Assembly: GCF_905220565.1 (NCBI RefSeq)
Contig: NC_059419.1
Coordinates: forward strand, 4,216,001 to 4,280,000
Source of the DNA: Melitaea cinxia
Taxonomy: Eukaryota > Arthropoda > Insecta > Lepidoptera > Nymphalidae
Reading direction: 5' to 3'
DNA length: 64,000 nt
The notes beneath the pieces were generated by a model, which worked only from the letters and a program-made list of their open reading frames with translations, made no database searches and was not told where the DNA came from. The number at the start of each line of letters is the position of its first letter. Within the stretch, counting starts at the first letter, position 1. This document shows positions 10,120-24,313 of the stretch, piece by piece. The translations under genes were made by a program, and so were the position numbers.

Positions 10120-10640
10120 GGCGATGTAAACTGCAAGCGGAATCGTATAAACGAACGCATAATTGTTAATTGTTACGAACAGAATACTCAGTGCGTTGTG
10201 CGGTAAATATCGAGGGACTCCTTTATTTGGTGCAAATTTCCTATTAGCCGATTTGATTCAGTTTCCAGAAACCGCTATATTCTATAATAGCTTTAACTAT
10301 TTTGACGTTGGAACATACATTTGCCTAGGACAATATCGTAGACCAATGATATTGTCCAATGTTGGTGCCGGTCTCAATGTAACAGAGACGAACCAAAACA
10401 TTGGATGAATTACACATTGTAATAATAACGTGTGATAAAGATTAAGATTCCTTTAGTACTTTACAGCAGCTGTCTCTAAGCGAAGTGTATTTGCTTATGT
10501 CTGAAGTTATTTGGGTGATAGAATGTTGTAGATATTGTAACAATTTGGTTTGTCGGTGAATTGTAGATGGAATTACTAATGTTATGTTATGATACATAAC
10601 GCCTAAATTGGTACAATAAAATGAAATTAAATACTTCCTG
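10120..10640 (+). other. Probable 3' UTR of the phosphatase gene, with poly(A) signal
   Basis: The sequence follows the acceptor at 10119 and has no convincing reading frame. An AATAAA lies at 10615-10620. Longer 3' ends cannot be excluded, because further AT-rich sequence without genes continues beyond. Confidence 0.45.
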
Positions 10641-13600
10641 ATTTCTCCAAGGTTTATATGTTAATCTTCACTTCTGTAATTTGGCATTATTTCTAATAGC
10701 CGGGGATGGTTTACATATGCACTCTGTGTAATTTACTCCCGTTTACAAGTAAGGAAAAATAGTGTTTCACTAAATAAAATTTCAGATAATAGATTTTCAA
10801 TTAAAGAATAATAAAATATATTCATATACAAACTTAAATTTACAAACATACAGAAAAATATATCAAAATCATCAAAATTAACCAATTTAGTTTCTAAATA
10901 AAAAAATTAGTACTCTTTGAACATGTACTAAAACTTAATACCAATTATGACCGGAAATTCTCTTCAAGCTTCGTCTACAATTCAACGATTGATATTACTT
11001 ACGTACTGAAACATGTATTGGACATTTTAATTAGAGTCGGTTATATTGAATGTATATACTTCACGCTGGAATATGTCTAATGCTTTATCTCTTATGAAAT
11101 AATGTGGTTGTGTGCGTTATTCGATATATGATACGATCTATGTTTGTTTGTTTGTTTGGTAAGATTGCTTTTTTACGTTCTTCTAAACAATTTTCGGTCG
11201 ATTTAAAAATTGGTATGTGCCGATTTGCTCAGTTTATACCTATATATAAGTTATTACTAAAATATTTCTACATTCAATAATTTATATGTAAAATGGTATA
11301 TTTGCCCTAGATGTAGTTTGTACTCCCATTGCATCAAAGGCGCTTGTAATAGTAACGAAAGATTGGTGAATATCTCGTTTGACATACATTTAAATTCATA
11401 AAAAAGAAGCTAAGAAAATTGACAGTGAAAATGCCTATTACTAGATTTTGAAATTTGACAAGCGGCACAGTATTTTTATACCGCCGTGCTTAGATTAAGC
11501 GAAACCGTCTTAATTTTTTCTATCATATCACTGATATTGTTGTATGACGTTAAATATTAACATATTTAGATAATAAGAAATTTTTGAGTAAACGTAGAAC
11601 GATGTATTACATAAAATTTATTCTAAAATATACTCTAATACTCCTATGTCTAGACCTACCTAACGTTACCCAGAAATGAAAAGTTTAAATTTTTTTAAAA
11701 ATAATATAGAGATGATGAGTCAGTATGAACTTGGAACTATTAGGAGTTGAGTATATACTCAACAGAAGATAAATTATTTTGTTTACCAAGTAAATGAGGC
11801 TATATAATACATGACATTTTGACTTATGGGGAAGACTTGATCTTCTCTCTGGGGGAGAAGTTGATTATAGATATCTTACCAATAAAGTAATCTTACCAAA
11901 CTGTAACGAATCCCATAACCCTTGTAATTTCGTCGTCAAAAAGAAAATATTATTCTACCCTAAAAATTAATAGTTTTTTTTTTTGTACTGAAATCAGGAA
12001 ATTGTTCTGAAAAATTAACGATATTAATTGTTTTGTATCTATTTGTAAAATGTGTCTATGATAAGTGAAAAGGGTAGGTGGAAAATATTTGAAATGAAGC
12101 AACACTACATTTATATGTATAATGTACAACATAAAACTGACTCTACAGTGACTCTAAAGTTTCGGTTTCTATATTCAAAATCGATTCGTTTTTTTTGAAT
12201 ATGGGAACGATATTAATGTGTACATTCTAAAAAAAACACATTTACATGGAATTATCAAGATTTTGAATAATATTCAAAAAAAAAAAAAATCACCGTATCA
12301 CAGTATTATTAAAAATTATCGAATATCTTAAAAAAAGCAAAGTAAATAAAATACACATAGTTTTACAATTTTTTAAAAAATTTCCATCTACCCTTAATAA
12401 AGCGGTGTACACGATAGTGTTAAATATTCGTAATTCCTACAAAATCAAGTTAATGGTCCAGTATTTTTATTGTAACGTCTAGTGTTGTAACTCGTAATAA
12501 TGATATATAAACGTGAAGACTGCTTTTTAGTGGTTCGTCAATTATGATGTGAGGTTACGTTCGGTGTACATCACGGCGATTCTTGTGACGGATATTTATA
12601 ATATTAATACAAATAAATTTATTAATACACGACAGCCGAAATCAATCTTGAAAAATATATGATATAGTTATATGTAATCGGTAATTTTATTACATATATT
12701 ATATGTATATTATTTTCTCCATCTCTAATGACAGTATTATGTAATAGGTTGTGTCATATATAATAATAAATAATTCTTGTTTATTCAGAGCATTATAAAA
12801 ATGTCAATAAATATATCTTCACATAGAATTGCCATTAAGATTATTTTGCGAAATATTCGTAATATGATGAAGAAGTTGTACATAGAAGCGATTGTTTTAT
12901 TGTGTTTTTGACTTATCGTTAGTTCACAAAGCGGCTTTCAATAGTCAACGATTTGATAATTTGATTAATTCACGGATTTTCGATTCAGAACTTTCCAGTG
13001 CAATAACGAATGTATATAAACTAAGTGAATAGTCCGTCGCGCACAAATTTATTTAATATATAAAACATTTAATTTGCAATAACAGGATATAAGGCTCGAG
13101 TCGTACCGGCTATAGTGAGGATGTAGAAATATAAACAGCTAGACTTTATACAATTTTTTAGCTTAGGATATTCGACAAATATTAGACTGATTTAGAAGTA
13201 ATATTATAGCTTAATTTAGTTTTCTTGTTTTTATATTCCGTAATAAAAGCACATACATATGCGCGATTTTTTTGTATAAGAAATAAGTATTCAAATTATC
13301 AAAGTTTAATTTTTTTATAGTGTGTGTTTTATCTTATAGCTTATGGTACATATGTCATCGTGGTACGACTGTAGCCTCACATATAATATAGATGGGTTGT
13401 CGGACTGTTTGTGCGCTGGAAGCTCTTATACGTGCCATTTTAGGCTTAGTTAAATATAATCGCGTAGTTAGTTTGAATTTTTTCCGTAAACATTATAGGT
13501 GTTTATCGCTTAGCAAAAATTTTCATATCAATTTTTTTTATTCCACACTACAGATTGTATTGCGGACGACTGTTCCTTATTAGGAATTAAATACGACTAA

Positions 13601-16470
13601 ATTAATTACGACAAGAAATTAATTTTCGACGAAAATTCAATACAATTATTTTTTGTCGAAATTTTAGAGTCAGCCTTGTGTATTAAATTGTTTATAAGTC
13701 TTAAAAGTGTACTCATGTATTAAAAACGAGTCTTCGTAAGGAAAGGATTCCTTCTTTCTCAAGATCGCAGGATCTAATCTTGTTTTGCGAAATTTTATAT
13801 AATTTAAAAATTATTTAATAGATATTTGTATATTTTAAATTATATCCTAAGATTTTTTATACTTTTGTATTTTATTATTAGGTATATAAAATTTTATAAT
13901 GATTTATTAATTTATCACTAAGCACACTTTTAATTAAGATTATAACTATTATCACAATGTAGCACGATTTTATACTTTTTTTTTTAAATATACATTTATG
14001 TAATTATGTTTATTGCAATCGTACAGTAAATAAAACACATTAAAAGCAAATTCGAGCATTTTAAAATATCCATTACTGCATGTGATTAATTGTAGCTTAA
14101 TAATCTATGTGAGGCCTCGAGTGTGGGGCGTTTTCTTTATTTTTGTGTAGAAAAATTATAATATTTACATGCAATTGTTAAATATTTAATCGTAGACATG
14201 GCGTATACGTCTATATTTTATTATTTATTCGTAATTTTTCGTATTGTACGTTTGAATAACCAAAGACTCATATTGATTGTGTACGGTTTGTTTAACATCG
14301 GGATAAATCTTCGTCTAAATTATCTGATATAATCGCAAAAGGAACGATATTGTGCTCAATTTTTGAAACTAGAAAAATAGAAGAAAACACTTCGTAGATG
14401 CTTTGAGTATAATCGTTTGAAATTAAAATATAACGAAATTGTTAATAGAAAGCACAAGATTTATGCCTTGATCGAACTGAATGCGTACTTAGCATTAGAC
14501 TAAAACGCCATATGAGAGCGTTATACTATTACCGTGAAATGTACGCATACGCGCACGCAATAGCGTACAATATATACGTACTCTATATGACTGTCATTTA
14601 TAACAAAATTAAAATCCTAACATACAACCACATCGCATAAAATCTAATCTGACACTTTTAATGTATTTAAATATAAAATTTAGTAAAATTAGATATAAAT
14701 TTAAAAATGTGTATTCCTTATTTATCATATAGTGCCAACACTGCAACCGACCTAGCCTACCCGACATTCCAATTTTTATATAAGTCATTTCCTCTATACA
14801 ATTTTGATAGTATTTTTTTACACTAATCATATATACATACTTTACTTTATAATCCTAAACATTGATACTAATAATAACTATTGGTAACAATCCTTCTAAT
14901 TGTGTACATTTATATAAAACAACTAGTTGTACTCTGTGTGCATCTCAGATTTGATTGAATGACAAGATTCATTAAATTTAAATCTCGCTAGATTTTTCTG
15001 GAACAGAAATAATTTCCTAACGGTCAAATTTTATAAAACATTTTCTGAAAAATCTCAAATCAATATGGTATCATATTGATTTTTATTTTCTGCGTAGTCT
15101 TCAAGTAACCAACCCAAGTTGTTGTTGGTTATTATTATTGTAATAAATGTTATATGACATAAAATTTAATGTCTTTATTCATAACATAATAAAAAAAGTT
15201 CCATTAAAAACCCATTATTAATTTAGTTTGAAATTTTCGTAAAACATATTATGTTTGAATTATTCTAGAATAACGAAATGAATCTATAAGTTTAATAAAT
15301 ACGTTTCTTTAAACGTCTTGGTTGTTTGTAGTGTATTTTGACGCTCGCAAAAGGCTGACTCCCTATATTGTACTATGACGTCATAATGCAGTTCATAATT
15401 TGTTAACGAATAATACTCAATATGAATAAAGAATTTTCTAAATCATTCAACCGAAGTAGTATTCATAATAGATTTTTATACATGCAGTAAATAATTTCAA
15501 TTTTTTTTTTATAATACATAATAGCAGTTTCTTTTACTAGTCTGCTTGGGTCAAATTCCTAAATGAATTTTTTTAAATATAATTTGCACATTTTCATATT
15601 ATTTGTTTACTTTGATAATAGTTTAAACGATATGGATTTTTTTTTCATTTTTGCAAATATCAAATTATTAAGACAGTTCGATCTTATTGCGTATGTATCA
15701 AGAATTGTGAATTCACTTTGAGCGTTCAATTTAATGTGGTTTGTCAGTTTTATATGATGTTCAAAATTTATTTAAGCACATTGATGTCTACATTTTTTCT
15801 TTCTAAATATATTACAAAGTTGTGCAATTTGACAAAAGGAATAAAGTCTTACGTTTTATTATTGTAAAAGTTTATTGGACTTGTCACGACATTTATTATT
15901 ATATGTGGTAAATATCGCGCAACTATTTTGAAGTTATTATTGTAATATAATAATAATATTAAGATCAGCCGACTTATTGTCGCTTACTCGCAACGACAAC
16001 ATTTATTTCGATTATGGAAGACTCGGATTAAAAGCTTTGTACTCGCTTTTGATTCGAAAATTGTGTTTGCGAGTTGACATAGTCAGGAGCATTCTGTCTG
16101 TAGTGGTAATCTTTTTTGTTTACTTTAATGTTTCTGTACAGTTCTATATCAAATGTATTTTAACTATAAGACTTGAACATCACGTCTGTGTAAATCATAC
16201 CTATTTATTTTTTATGTAACCGCCTGTATTATTATTTGAAATGTAAAAATATATAAGAAATTATCTATTTTGTGTTTTTTTTATTTACCTCGACTTTCAT
16301 GCTGAAATAATGTTATCATTACAATATTCATGTTTAATTGATTGCTAAGAAGAGACACAACGATTACATATTGTTTTGTCTAGACCAGCGCTCGCCAGTC
16401 TGTGACAATTAAAACATAAATTATTTTTGTAAAATATCCAAGTCCCTAGTTATCATTGTCAGAATCTATT
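10641..16470. other. AT-rich intergenic region or extended 3' UTR, no gene seen
   Basis: All open frames are short, AT-driven and without recognisable domains. Runs of A and T and scattered poly(A)-type signals are present. No tRNA, SINE or tandem array was recognised here. Confidence 0.5.
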
Positions 16471-16479
16471 ACCATTTTT

Positions 16480-16650
16480 TTTTAGTATCGCAGGGGAACC
16501 CATTTATGGGTGATATTCAGGACGCCCGGGTAGGCAATCCTAGACTGTATGTCGGCTGCAGCACTTGGGGGGTGCAATACCGACCAAACCCCTGCGGGAG
16601 CCTTCAGCCGCTTTAATTGGAGGGAGGAGAGGCCATGCCCGCGTGTTTAA
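16480..16650 (+). repeat. GC-rich interspersed element fragment
   Basis: A short GC-rich island in AT-rich flanks contains ggcaatcctagactgtatgt and accaaacccctgcgggagcc. It resembles the tail of a lepidopteran retroelement, but no coding content is visible and the family is not identified. Confidence 0.4.
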
Positions 16651-16844
16651 TAATTCAAAGGAAAATTAGCTTATATCTATGTTATTTTATTATTATAAAC
16701 CATTATTTTATTTTAAACTACATTTGCTACCAAGTACGAGTTTTATAAGCTAATTCCATGATAACCGGATTTAATAAGTATTGTTGAAATTATTAATGAA
16801 ATGTATCTAATATAAAAAAAAATACATCTCTTCATCGCTTCAGC

Positions 16845-16930
16845 CTGTAATATTCCACTACTGGGCATAGGCCTCTTCCCCTATGCAGGAGAAGGATCAG
16901 AGCTTAATCCACCACGCTACTCCAATGCAA
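16845..16930 (-). repeat. SINE fragment, 'gaaagagggctatgcccag' family
   Basis: On the + strand it reads gcttcagcctgtaatattcc, actgggcataggcctcttcc and cttaatccaccacgctactc. This is the reverse complement of the 3' half of the tRNA-headed SINE family. Confidence 0.7.
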
Positions 16931-17146
16931 AAAAAAAAACATAATAATATACTATGCATATGTAAATTTTATCATTGTTTAGGCTTATCATTGTTAGTTA
17001 CATGCAAGATTAATTCAAAATGGTAAATTAGTTTTTGTATAAAATTAATATAACATAAAAAAAATAATTTTGGTTCAGTTTAATTTCACGTTTGAAATCT
17101 GAATTTGTACCCATTTAAAAAAATATGAATTATATTAATTCTGTCC

Positions 17147-17620
17147 TTGTAGATCTCCCAACCGTGCCTCGGAGAGTATGTTAAGCTGTCGGTCCTGGCT
17201 GTTGCCATAGACTAGTGATAGCGATCGTTACTCATAGCAGGCAAAATCTATATTCGCCAGTGCCGGATTTATATTTTTTATGAGTGTAGGCCACTTTATT
17301 TCTGCCGCCCCATGTATATACCTTTCTAAAATAATAATTTTCCATGAATAAGTTTCTTTCTATAGGGATTTATTGAAAGTATAAAAAACCATTAGAAAAC
17401 CAGTGGACGTGTTCGACTTTTATCCTTTGAAATCAAGTGACCGTCCTCTAAAATCTGCCGCCCCTAGGACACTGCCGCCCCTAGGCCGCGGCCTATACGG
17501 CCTATTTATAAATCCAGGACTGATATTCGCCAACCCGCTGAGGAGCAGCGTGGTGCATTAGGTGTCGATCCTTCTTCTACACGGAGAAAGAAGTCTACTC
17601 AGTAGACAGTTCAGTGGGAT
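17147..17620 (+). repeat. SINE copy split by a MITE insertion
   Basis: The left part (17147-17257) has ccgtgcctcggagag and gatagcgatcgttactcata. The right part (17523-17620) has caacccgctgaggagcagcg and the tail of the same family. The gap is exactly filled by the element at 17258-17522. Confidence 0.75.
17258..17522. mobile_element. hAT-type MITE (265 bp) with 8-bp target duplication
   Basis: The left end is cagtgccggatttata. The reverse complement of the right end is cagtcctggatttata, giving imperfect terminal inverted repeats that begin CAG. The element is flanked on both sides by the direct repeat atattcgc (17250-17257 and 17523-17530). An 8-bp target duplication is the hAT superfamily signature. 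It has no coding capacity, and its interior includes gccgcccctagg motifs. Confidence 0.85.
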
Positions 17621-17629
17621 AGCAAAGCA

Positions 17630-20600
17630 AGCTTGAAAGTTTTGTTTCGGCCATACCTATCCATATTGATAGCGCGGCCCCCACTTTGTTGCCGTTCACG
17701 AAGATTTTTACATCATGGCAATCGAATCGTCTCAACATGCTCCTGGTCTACCAGGCAATGGAACCCAAGGTTAATACACTCCGTGGGATGTGGTGAGTGC
17801 AATGCTAATGGCATTCCACCTCAAGATGTCCTGTTTCCCACTGGGGCACCCCCATATGGCACCACGGCTTCGCGGATGCGAATGTCGAGACGGAGTGCCG
17901 ATGGGTGTGGTCGCATGCCGCTGAATAAAGTAGGAGGGCCCTTGGGCTGGATAAGTCGCACATGAAGCTTTCGCGAGACCTCGACCTGATTACGCAAGTC
18001 GCAACCAGCTCGAGGAATCTAAAGAGCACATGTCCGAAAGCTCTCTGAGAGTCGAGGGCGTCGATACAGGTAATAATAATAATATTTATTGTACACCACA
18101 GTATAAACAATGAGTAATTACCAAATAAACTTCGAATATAATCTGCTACTGTAGGATCTTAGTCTGATTTCCATTTTCCAGTCCATTTTCTGGCATATAA
18201 ATATTGACATTGATCTCGATAATATTCAGGTCATCGGCGTGCATTTAAAACTTGTTGCACTATTGTATAATAAAATAGGTGAACCATCAACGTTTTAAAC
18301 GCTACTGTACTTTTGTAACGCTACTCCAGCTGTTGGAAAAGATAAATAAACTTCCATTACGCTTGTTGATCCTGGTATACGTGCAAGCTACAGTTTGTTT
18401 CATTAAAATTCATGCAGTGATTTGGTTTAAATGCCTGAATATAATAAAAACTCTGCATATAAAAATATTATAGTTGATTAAAATATAAATTGAACAGTTT
18501 TACCAAATATAACGTTGATAGCTTACAAAAAAATTGCCGTTTTATTTAATTACATTACTAGCTATGCCCGCGACTTCGTCCGCGTGTATTTTAATAAAAA
18601 AGTTATTGTTTAGTTAGAATCATTACAAAATTTTCTTAAAGTTAGTTCCAAGTCTGTAACCCTAAAAATGTGTCAGTGTTTTATTATCGTTACAGTAAAT
18701 TGTACCATAAGTTGTCACATACTATGATTTAAATAAAGTTTTGCGAGTCCATACTTTTATTGTGAAAAAATGTAATATAAAAGTTAGGTAGAGGGGAAAC
18801 CCACTCCCCGTGAAACTGAAATGTAGGTACGAGTATGCGAGAAAGCGAGAAAGACAAAGTATGAGGAATGAAAGTGCGAGAGGCATGAAAGCGAGAACTG
18901 ATATGAAAGAGTAGAGTAGCTAAAGTCTCCATGTTTAAGGGCTTGACCAAAAACCATTACAATCAGCATGGTTCTTGGACACACATTTTCAAGAACGCAA
19001 TAATAAACGGTCTCCGTTTTCCTAGTAGTCAACAATATATTGTACTGTTACCGGCTAATTTAAATGGAAATAAAACAAAAGTGGATAATTAGGTTACAAT
19101 AGATACATAAGAGCGACTGATGAAAATTATTTATATATTTTATATTTGGATCGAATTATAAAGCCCATCGTATCAGTAAGAACTAACTTTTTTGACCAGT
19201 GTCTTAAGATCATGAAAGAAAGACAAGAAATGAGTTCCAAATATTGAATAAAGGTGTCAACGCTCGTAAATGTAAAAAAAATTACTTCAATTACATTGAC
19301 AAGTAATACCTATAACGTAAAAAGCCACGCAAAATGTAGTCATCAGATTTCAATAAAATTTAAATGAGAGCGCAAGACAAGCATTAGATTTTGATTTAAA
19401 CAAGAATCGTCGAAGTCGGTCCACTCAGTAAAAGATCTGAGGTATCATACTAAAAAAAAAAAAACAATCGTATTGAGAACCTCCTCCATTTTTTGAAGTC
19501 AGTTAAAAAAGTTGATTCTAGTTCACCGCATTCATAGGTCGGACAATCCCAAAATAATCTGCCACGACCAATATCTATCTGTATTCGTCATTTCTTGAAT
19601 AGTGCTTAGTAATTTTAGATACATCTTTTGCTAATTTTATTCAATGTGTAATTAAAAAAAAATTTATATGACAGACATAACTTATGTAAAGTCGTTAAGA
19701 AAAATTTTAGGGTAAAGTCTATATATTTGAAACCATCTGAAACAATATTTTTCTTTTTTAATATTTAGTAGCTTATGTTAATATTTTTTGACATGGCAAT
19801 TATTTTCAAAAACACACACCTATAAGTTACCAGTAGGTAAAAAAAACAAGCATTTTCACAAACTACTTCTTCATTTGAAATTTTTATTGTTCAAAAAATA
19901 ATGTCGACAACTGAAATTCATTGATAATCATTCAGGTATAGGTATAGGGTATGCTTGGAAATAAAAATTCAATATGCTCGGAGTAAACTATGTTTATTTC
20001 ACAAAAAAAAACACCAATTAAAATACATTTTAAAACATTAATTATTAGGTTTGGTTAGGTTATTTGTATATTATTCAAATAGCCGCGGCCTGGCGCATTT
20101 GTAGTTCCTATTACCTAACAGATAAGGTCGAAATTTGTTCGACGAGATCTGTTTATTGTCACGTTATTGTCAAATTTGCCGCACCGCGTAACATTCATAT
20201 ATAGTCTTACCTAATTAGTTTACGACTAGAAGTAGCTTTGAGGTATTCCAAATTATCGAAAACAACGATTGCGTGTTTAATGTTGTTAAAGGCTTAAATT
20301 CCAAATTATAATGAAAATTCTAAATGTGAATATTATTTTGAACATTATTATTATGGGACATTATTATTATTGATAAAAATAATTAATAGTTTAGTTATTT
20401 TATTATATTTTTATCGATTTCTTGGCATACCTCTCATCATATTATTAATATTTTATTGATATGATGACTTCATTATGTCGATTAGAAGAGACACATTTAT
20501 AATAGAATTATTCGAGATATGTAAATGCGAACAATCTAACTGGTAAGGGTACACATAATAAAAATTTAATGTATTACTTAAAACACCTATCATAACCGCA

Positions 20601-22600
20601 ATACGCATCATTCAACGCTACACAATATACTATGTGTAATTAAAATGACGTTAAAAATAATTCGTTTAAACTACGGAATATTTATAGAAAATGAAATATA
20701 AATAAATGTATACATCTTGCTAATTGTAGGTTAAGACCGTCCGTCCATCAATAAATAGAAGTTAATGAATTTTACTAGCTTAAAGCTGTAATACATACAT
20801 ATGTTATATAAGTTAAAGCCAATATTATAGTCTGTGAGGTTATGTCGACGAATATGTCGTATCTTATAGTCAATAGATATAGACACAATTGATATATACC
20901 TAGCACATAAATATTCAACATCTTTAAAAACTTGCCGGCCGATCCTTTAAGGTGGTGTCACAATTTTGCGCAAACTGGACTAGCACGAGACGTGTCAGGT
21001 TGTACAATTCGAAACCATTTCTTAATCCTTACCTGCCTCACATATTACTAAAATCCAATACATGAATATATTATGAAATAGCGCAGGGCGCTACACTAAT
21101 TTACAGTAAGTAATTAACATGAAACATTTAAATGTAGTTAAAGCATTTATTTGTCGGTTCGGTTGAGCAATTATTATGCGAATTAATTGTTTTGTTAAGT
21201 CTATTTTCGCCCAGCCGAATCCGACTTAGCCGTCCCTTAGGCTTTTGGATTAAGTATATTACAGAACTTAGCCTCTAATCACAACGACAGTTATATGTAT
21301 AGACATTCAAACTACGTGGTTAATATAACTGTATAATTCAGCGTATAATATAGCAACAATTATTATCAATCTTTGATAGAGATTAACGTTTATACATAAT
21401 ATTGAATAGATATGGTTAAAATTGTCTAAAATTCAAACGATCTGATTTCAAGAAGAGAAAATGAATTTAATCCATTATTAAGATTATAAACATGCGCGTA
21501 ATAGAACATTCTAAATATTTTTTTTGTTACACTTACTAATTTTTGAAATACACATATTATTGTCTTGAATTATTATTATTTTTATTTCTTAATATTTTGA
21601 AATGTTGCATAATTTTACAAAATTACATAATAAAACGTGGAAATGTCATTCCCTTCTCTGTAATAATCATTATCATTATATAAATTTATTGAGTTGTGTA
21701 AATTATTGAGCATTATTAAAATATCATATAAATGATTTATTGTCCAACACCAATTTATCAATATTTATTGTATTGTCACTTAAAACAAAATATACACTGA
21801 GTTTCAATTATACAAAATACACAATTATTACTGTGATAATATAAAAATATCTACACAATAAACTTAAATATACGTATCTAGTAGAATTAAAGTATTCAAA
21901 TAATATTTGTATTTAATAAATAAAGTCATAATACTAAAACATTTAAATCGGTACTATAATATGGGTTTAAGTTTACACCGACGCTACATTAACTTATTAC
22001 TAAATCCGAGAAGGTTAAATGATATTGTAATTAACATTAACCATCAATGTTTTCTTATTTCGATAGCGTAAATATTCGTGCGCAGTTACTATTTTTGCAC
22101 GAATATTTGCACAAATGTGTAGCGTCAGCACAATGAAAACGACAGAAACTTGCACAAGGTCGCCGGGCTCACACAGCGACCCGTGGAAATAAATAAATAA
22201 AAAACATCGTAATATTCCAAAAGTATCTTTATATATTATAGGATTTTCCGAAGAAAAAAAAAACTTCGAGTTTATCGAAAGTTATACATTGACAATATTT
22301 TTTTATTAAATTATCCTTAAAGTCTAATATTGAATAAATTTCTAAAAATTTAGGTAAAATTTTTACTTATTGTCCGCTCGTTATCGTCTGGAATTGACGG
22401 TTTCTAAGGTCAAATAATTGATCATAATTATGTGTTTTTTGTAAATAAAAAAGTTATTGTCACGAAACAGGTTTATAAACCTACGACTTATAAATCTATT
22501 ACCGACCTAATGCCGATCTTTAAATACAAGAAAAAAATACTATCATATCCTTAAATCTATAAAAATACAATGCGATTATAAAGGGAATTAAAAATCGCAT
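17630..22600. other. Intergenic AT-rich region between the two convergent genes
   Basis: No supported gene. Contents include a reversed LINE-type 3' tail near 18072-18110 (tattgtacaccacag), an RTE-like fragment 'gcccgcgacttcgtccgcgt' near 18565-18620, a purine-rich patch near 18830-18910, and a piece of the 'ttgaagtcagtt' repeat family near 19390-19505. The rest is AT-rich without structure I can name. Confidence 0.5.
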
Positions 22601-22830
22601 ATCTACAGAGAAAACCTCAGTATTTTTTTTTAAATTAATAATATAAAAATATTGCAATAGATAGGTACGCTGAAAGCTCGGGTCTGAAAGCGAAAGCGAG
22701 GATATGCTTCCGATATGGCCTTTTTAATATTGATAATTATATTAATAGGAGTTTAAAGCCCGCGAGTTATTTGTACGTAAGGGAGTGCCCCTCTGGAATG
22801 TTTCGGATCGTTCTGGAAGTTTCCACTGGT

Positions 22831-22966
22831 TCAGTAGGCGTAGGGAACGTACTCTGGAAGAGCATAGTCGAGGTACGGGTGGTAGAAGCTTCGGCGGACT
22901 GGCGGCAGCATCACATCGGAGTAGCGAGAGAACTGAGACACTTGGCGACTGCCGCTTTGAGGTTTC
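22831..22966 (-). CDS. Putative neuropeptide/prohormone precursor, coding exon 7 (C-terminus)
   Basis: The exon follows a T-rich acceptor (tttttttag). Its first base completes the second Lys of G-K-K, and it encodes residues 235-278. R258-R259 is a dibasic site just before the final 19 residues SFYHPYLDYALPEYVPYAY, which are strikingly Tyr- and Pro-rich. The stop is TGA at 22831-22833. The frame is fixed by exact phase agreement with exon 6. No poly(A) signal is assigned, because several TTTATT motifs lie downstream. Confidence 0.75.
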
Positions 22967-23004
22967 CTAAAAAAATAAGATTAGCATTGAAATTCAACTA
23001 ATAA

Positions 23005-23130
23005 TAAATATCAGGGGTAGGGTTGGCAACGCGCTTGCGGAGCTTTTGGTGTTGCAAGTGTCTATAGGCTATGGTAATCACCTACTATCAGGTGAGCCGT
23101 ATGCTTGTTTGCCGACCTAGTTGTATAAAA
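23005..23130 (+). repeat. SINE-like repeat fragment ('ggcaacgcgcttgcg' family)
   Basis: It contains ttggcaacgcgcttgcg, gtgtctataggctatggtaa and gtgagccgtatgcttgtttg, and ends in an A-rich tail. It is the same family as the arms of the palindrome at 132-465. Confidence 0.75.
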
Positions 23131-24313
23131 AATGTTCTTTACACCAACAACTGAGTAACAGGGTATAACCATAGTAATATTATTTTAAGGTTTAATAAAC
23201 CTATAATGATTGGGAAAATAATGCGAGAAAAAATTAAGCGAGTTATCTATATATATTATATATATATTATATGGTAAATTCATCATGTTACATCCCTAAA
23301 TGGATATTTTATACGGATTAAAACAGCTAATATTATAAGTTATGGCTCCTGCCAAAAAATTTTTGCTTTATCATCCTCCTGGATGATAAAGCAAAATTTT
23401 GCTCTACATTTTGTTCGTTTAGCTATTTTCGGACACGACCGCGTAACATATCAATTAGGCATTGATTTTGTACGTACAAGATGTCAATTTTGAATAAAAA
23501 TATTTTATGTTGTTGGAATTATTGACACAGTTTTACAAATTTTTACAAAAAGAGAACATTATTTGTGCTTATGTATATTTCATGAAATCTTTGACAATCA
23601 TATTTTCATTAGATAATAGATTAAAAAAAATGAACAATAATTTACTATTTTAAGTTTACCAATAATATCCCTATCATATAAATATTTTTTAGTTCAAAAC
23701 TAGCTGAAATTTATACTATCCGTAATAACCTATGTGCCAATTTATATACAGATATAGAAGATTTATGTTTTTTAAACAACTTCCGAAAATTTCCAGAAAA
23801 ATTGTACATTGTATAATCAGGCAGAATCATCAGTAACCCATCTGAATTTATCTACCAAATTTTACGACCATAAAAAGGCTTCAGGGCGTTTGGCAGTGGA
23901 CTAGACCTATTCTTCTCATCGACGTTGTAAGAGGTGATCGAAGGAAAATTGAGGGGCATCAGCATTTCCTGAGTATCATAACATCTACTGCGGCTATCAA
24001 CACGAAGTGTAACCTAAGTGCGGTAACTATGACTGAAAACCCCTAATGATAGGTACAAATATATCCCGGCTCCCAGTCCACGGCGGCCCCGCTATTAATG
24101 GCGGTGAAGCCGCTGGATTCAGAAGAACAAATGAACATTAGGGGAGGCCTACGTCCAAAAGTGGAGTTACTATCTAAAACATATTTCTGGAGTACATGAA
24201 TCCATTCATGTTGGGAATCCAGAGCAAGATCCGCAAACGGCTCAAATGTTGATTTTCTTTGGAAAGCTTATATGTGATTTAGCATTTTTAAAACTATTCT
24301 ATTTGTTACTTAC

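Noticed and set aside
17633..18110. Overlapping frames of about 100 residues on both strands
   Set aside because: No domain, and the codon pattern looks like non-coding repeat sequence next to a SINE and a reversed retroelement tail.
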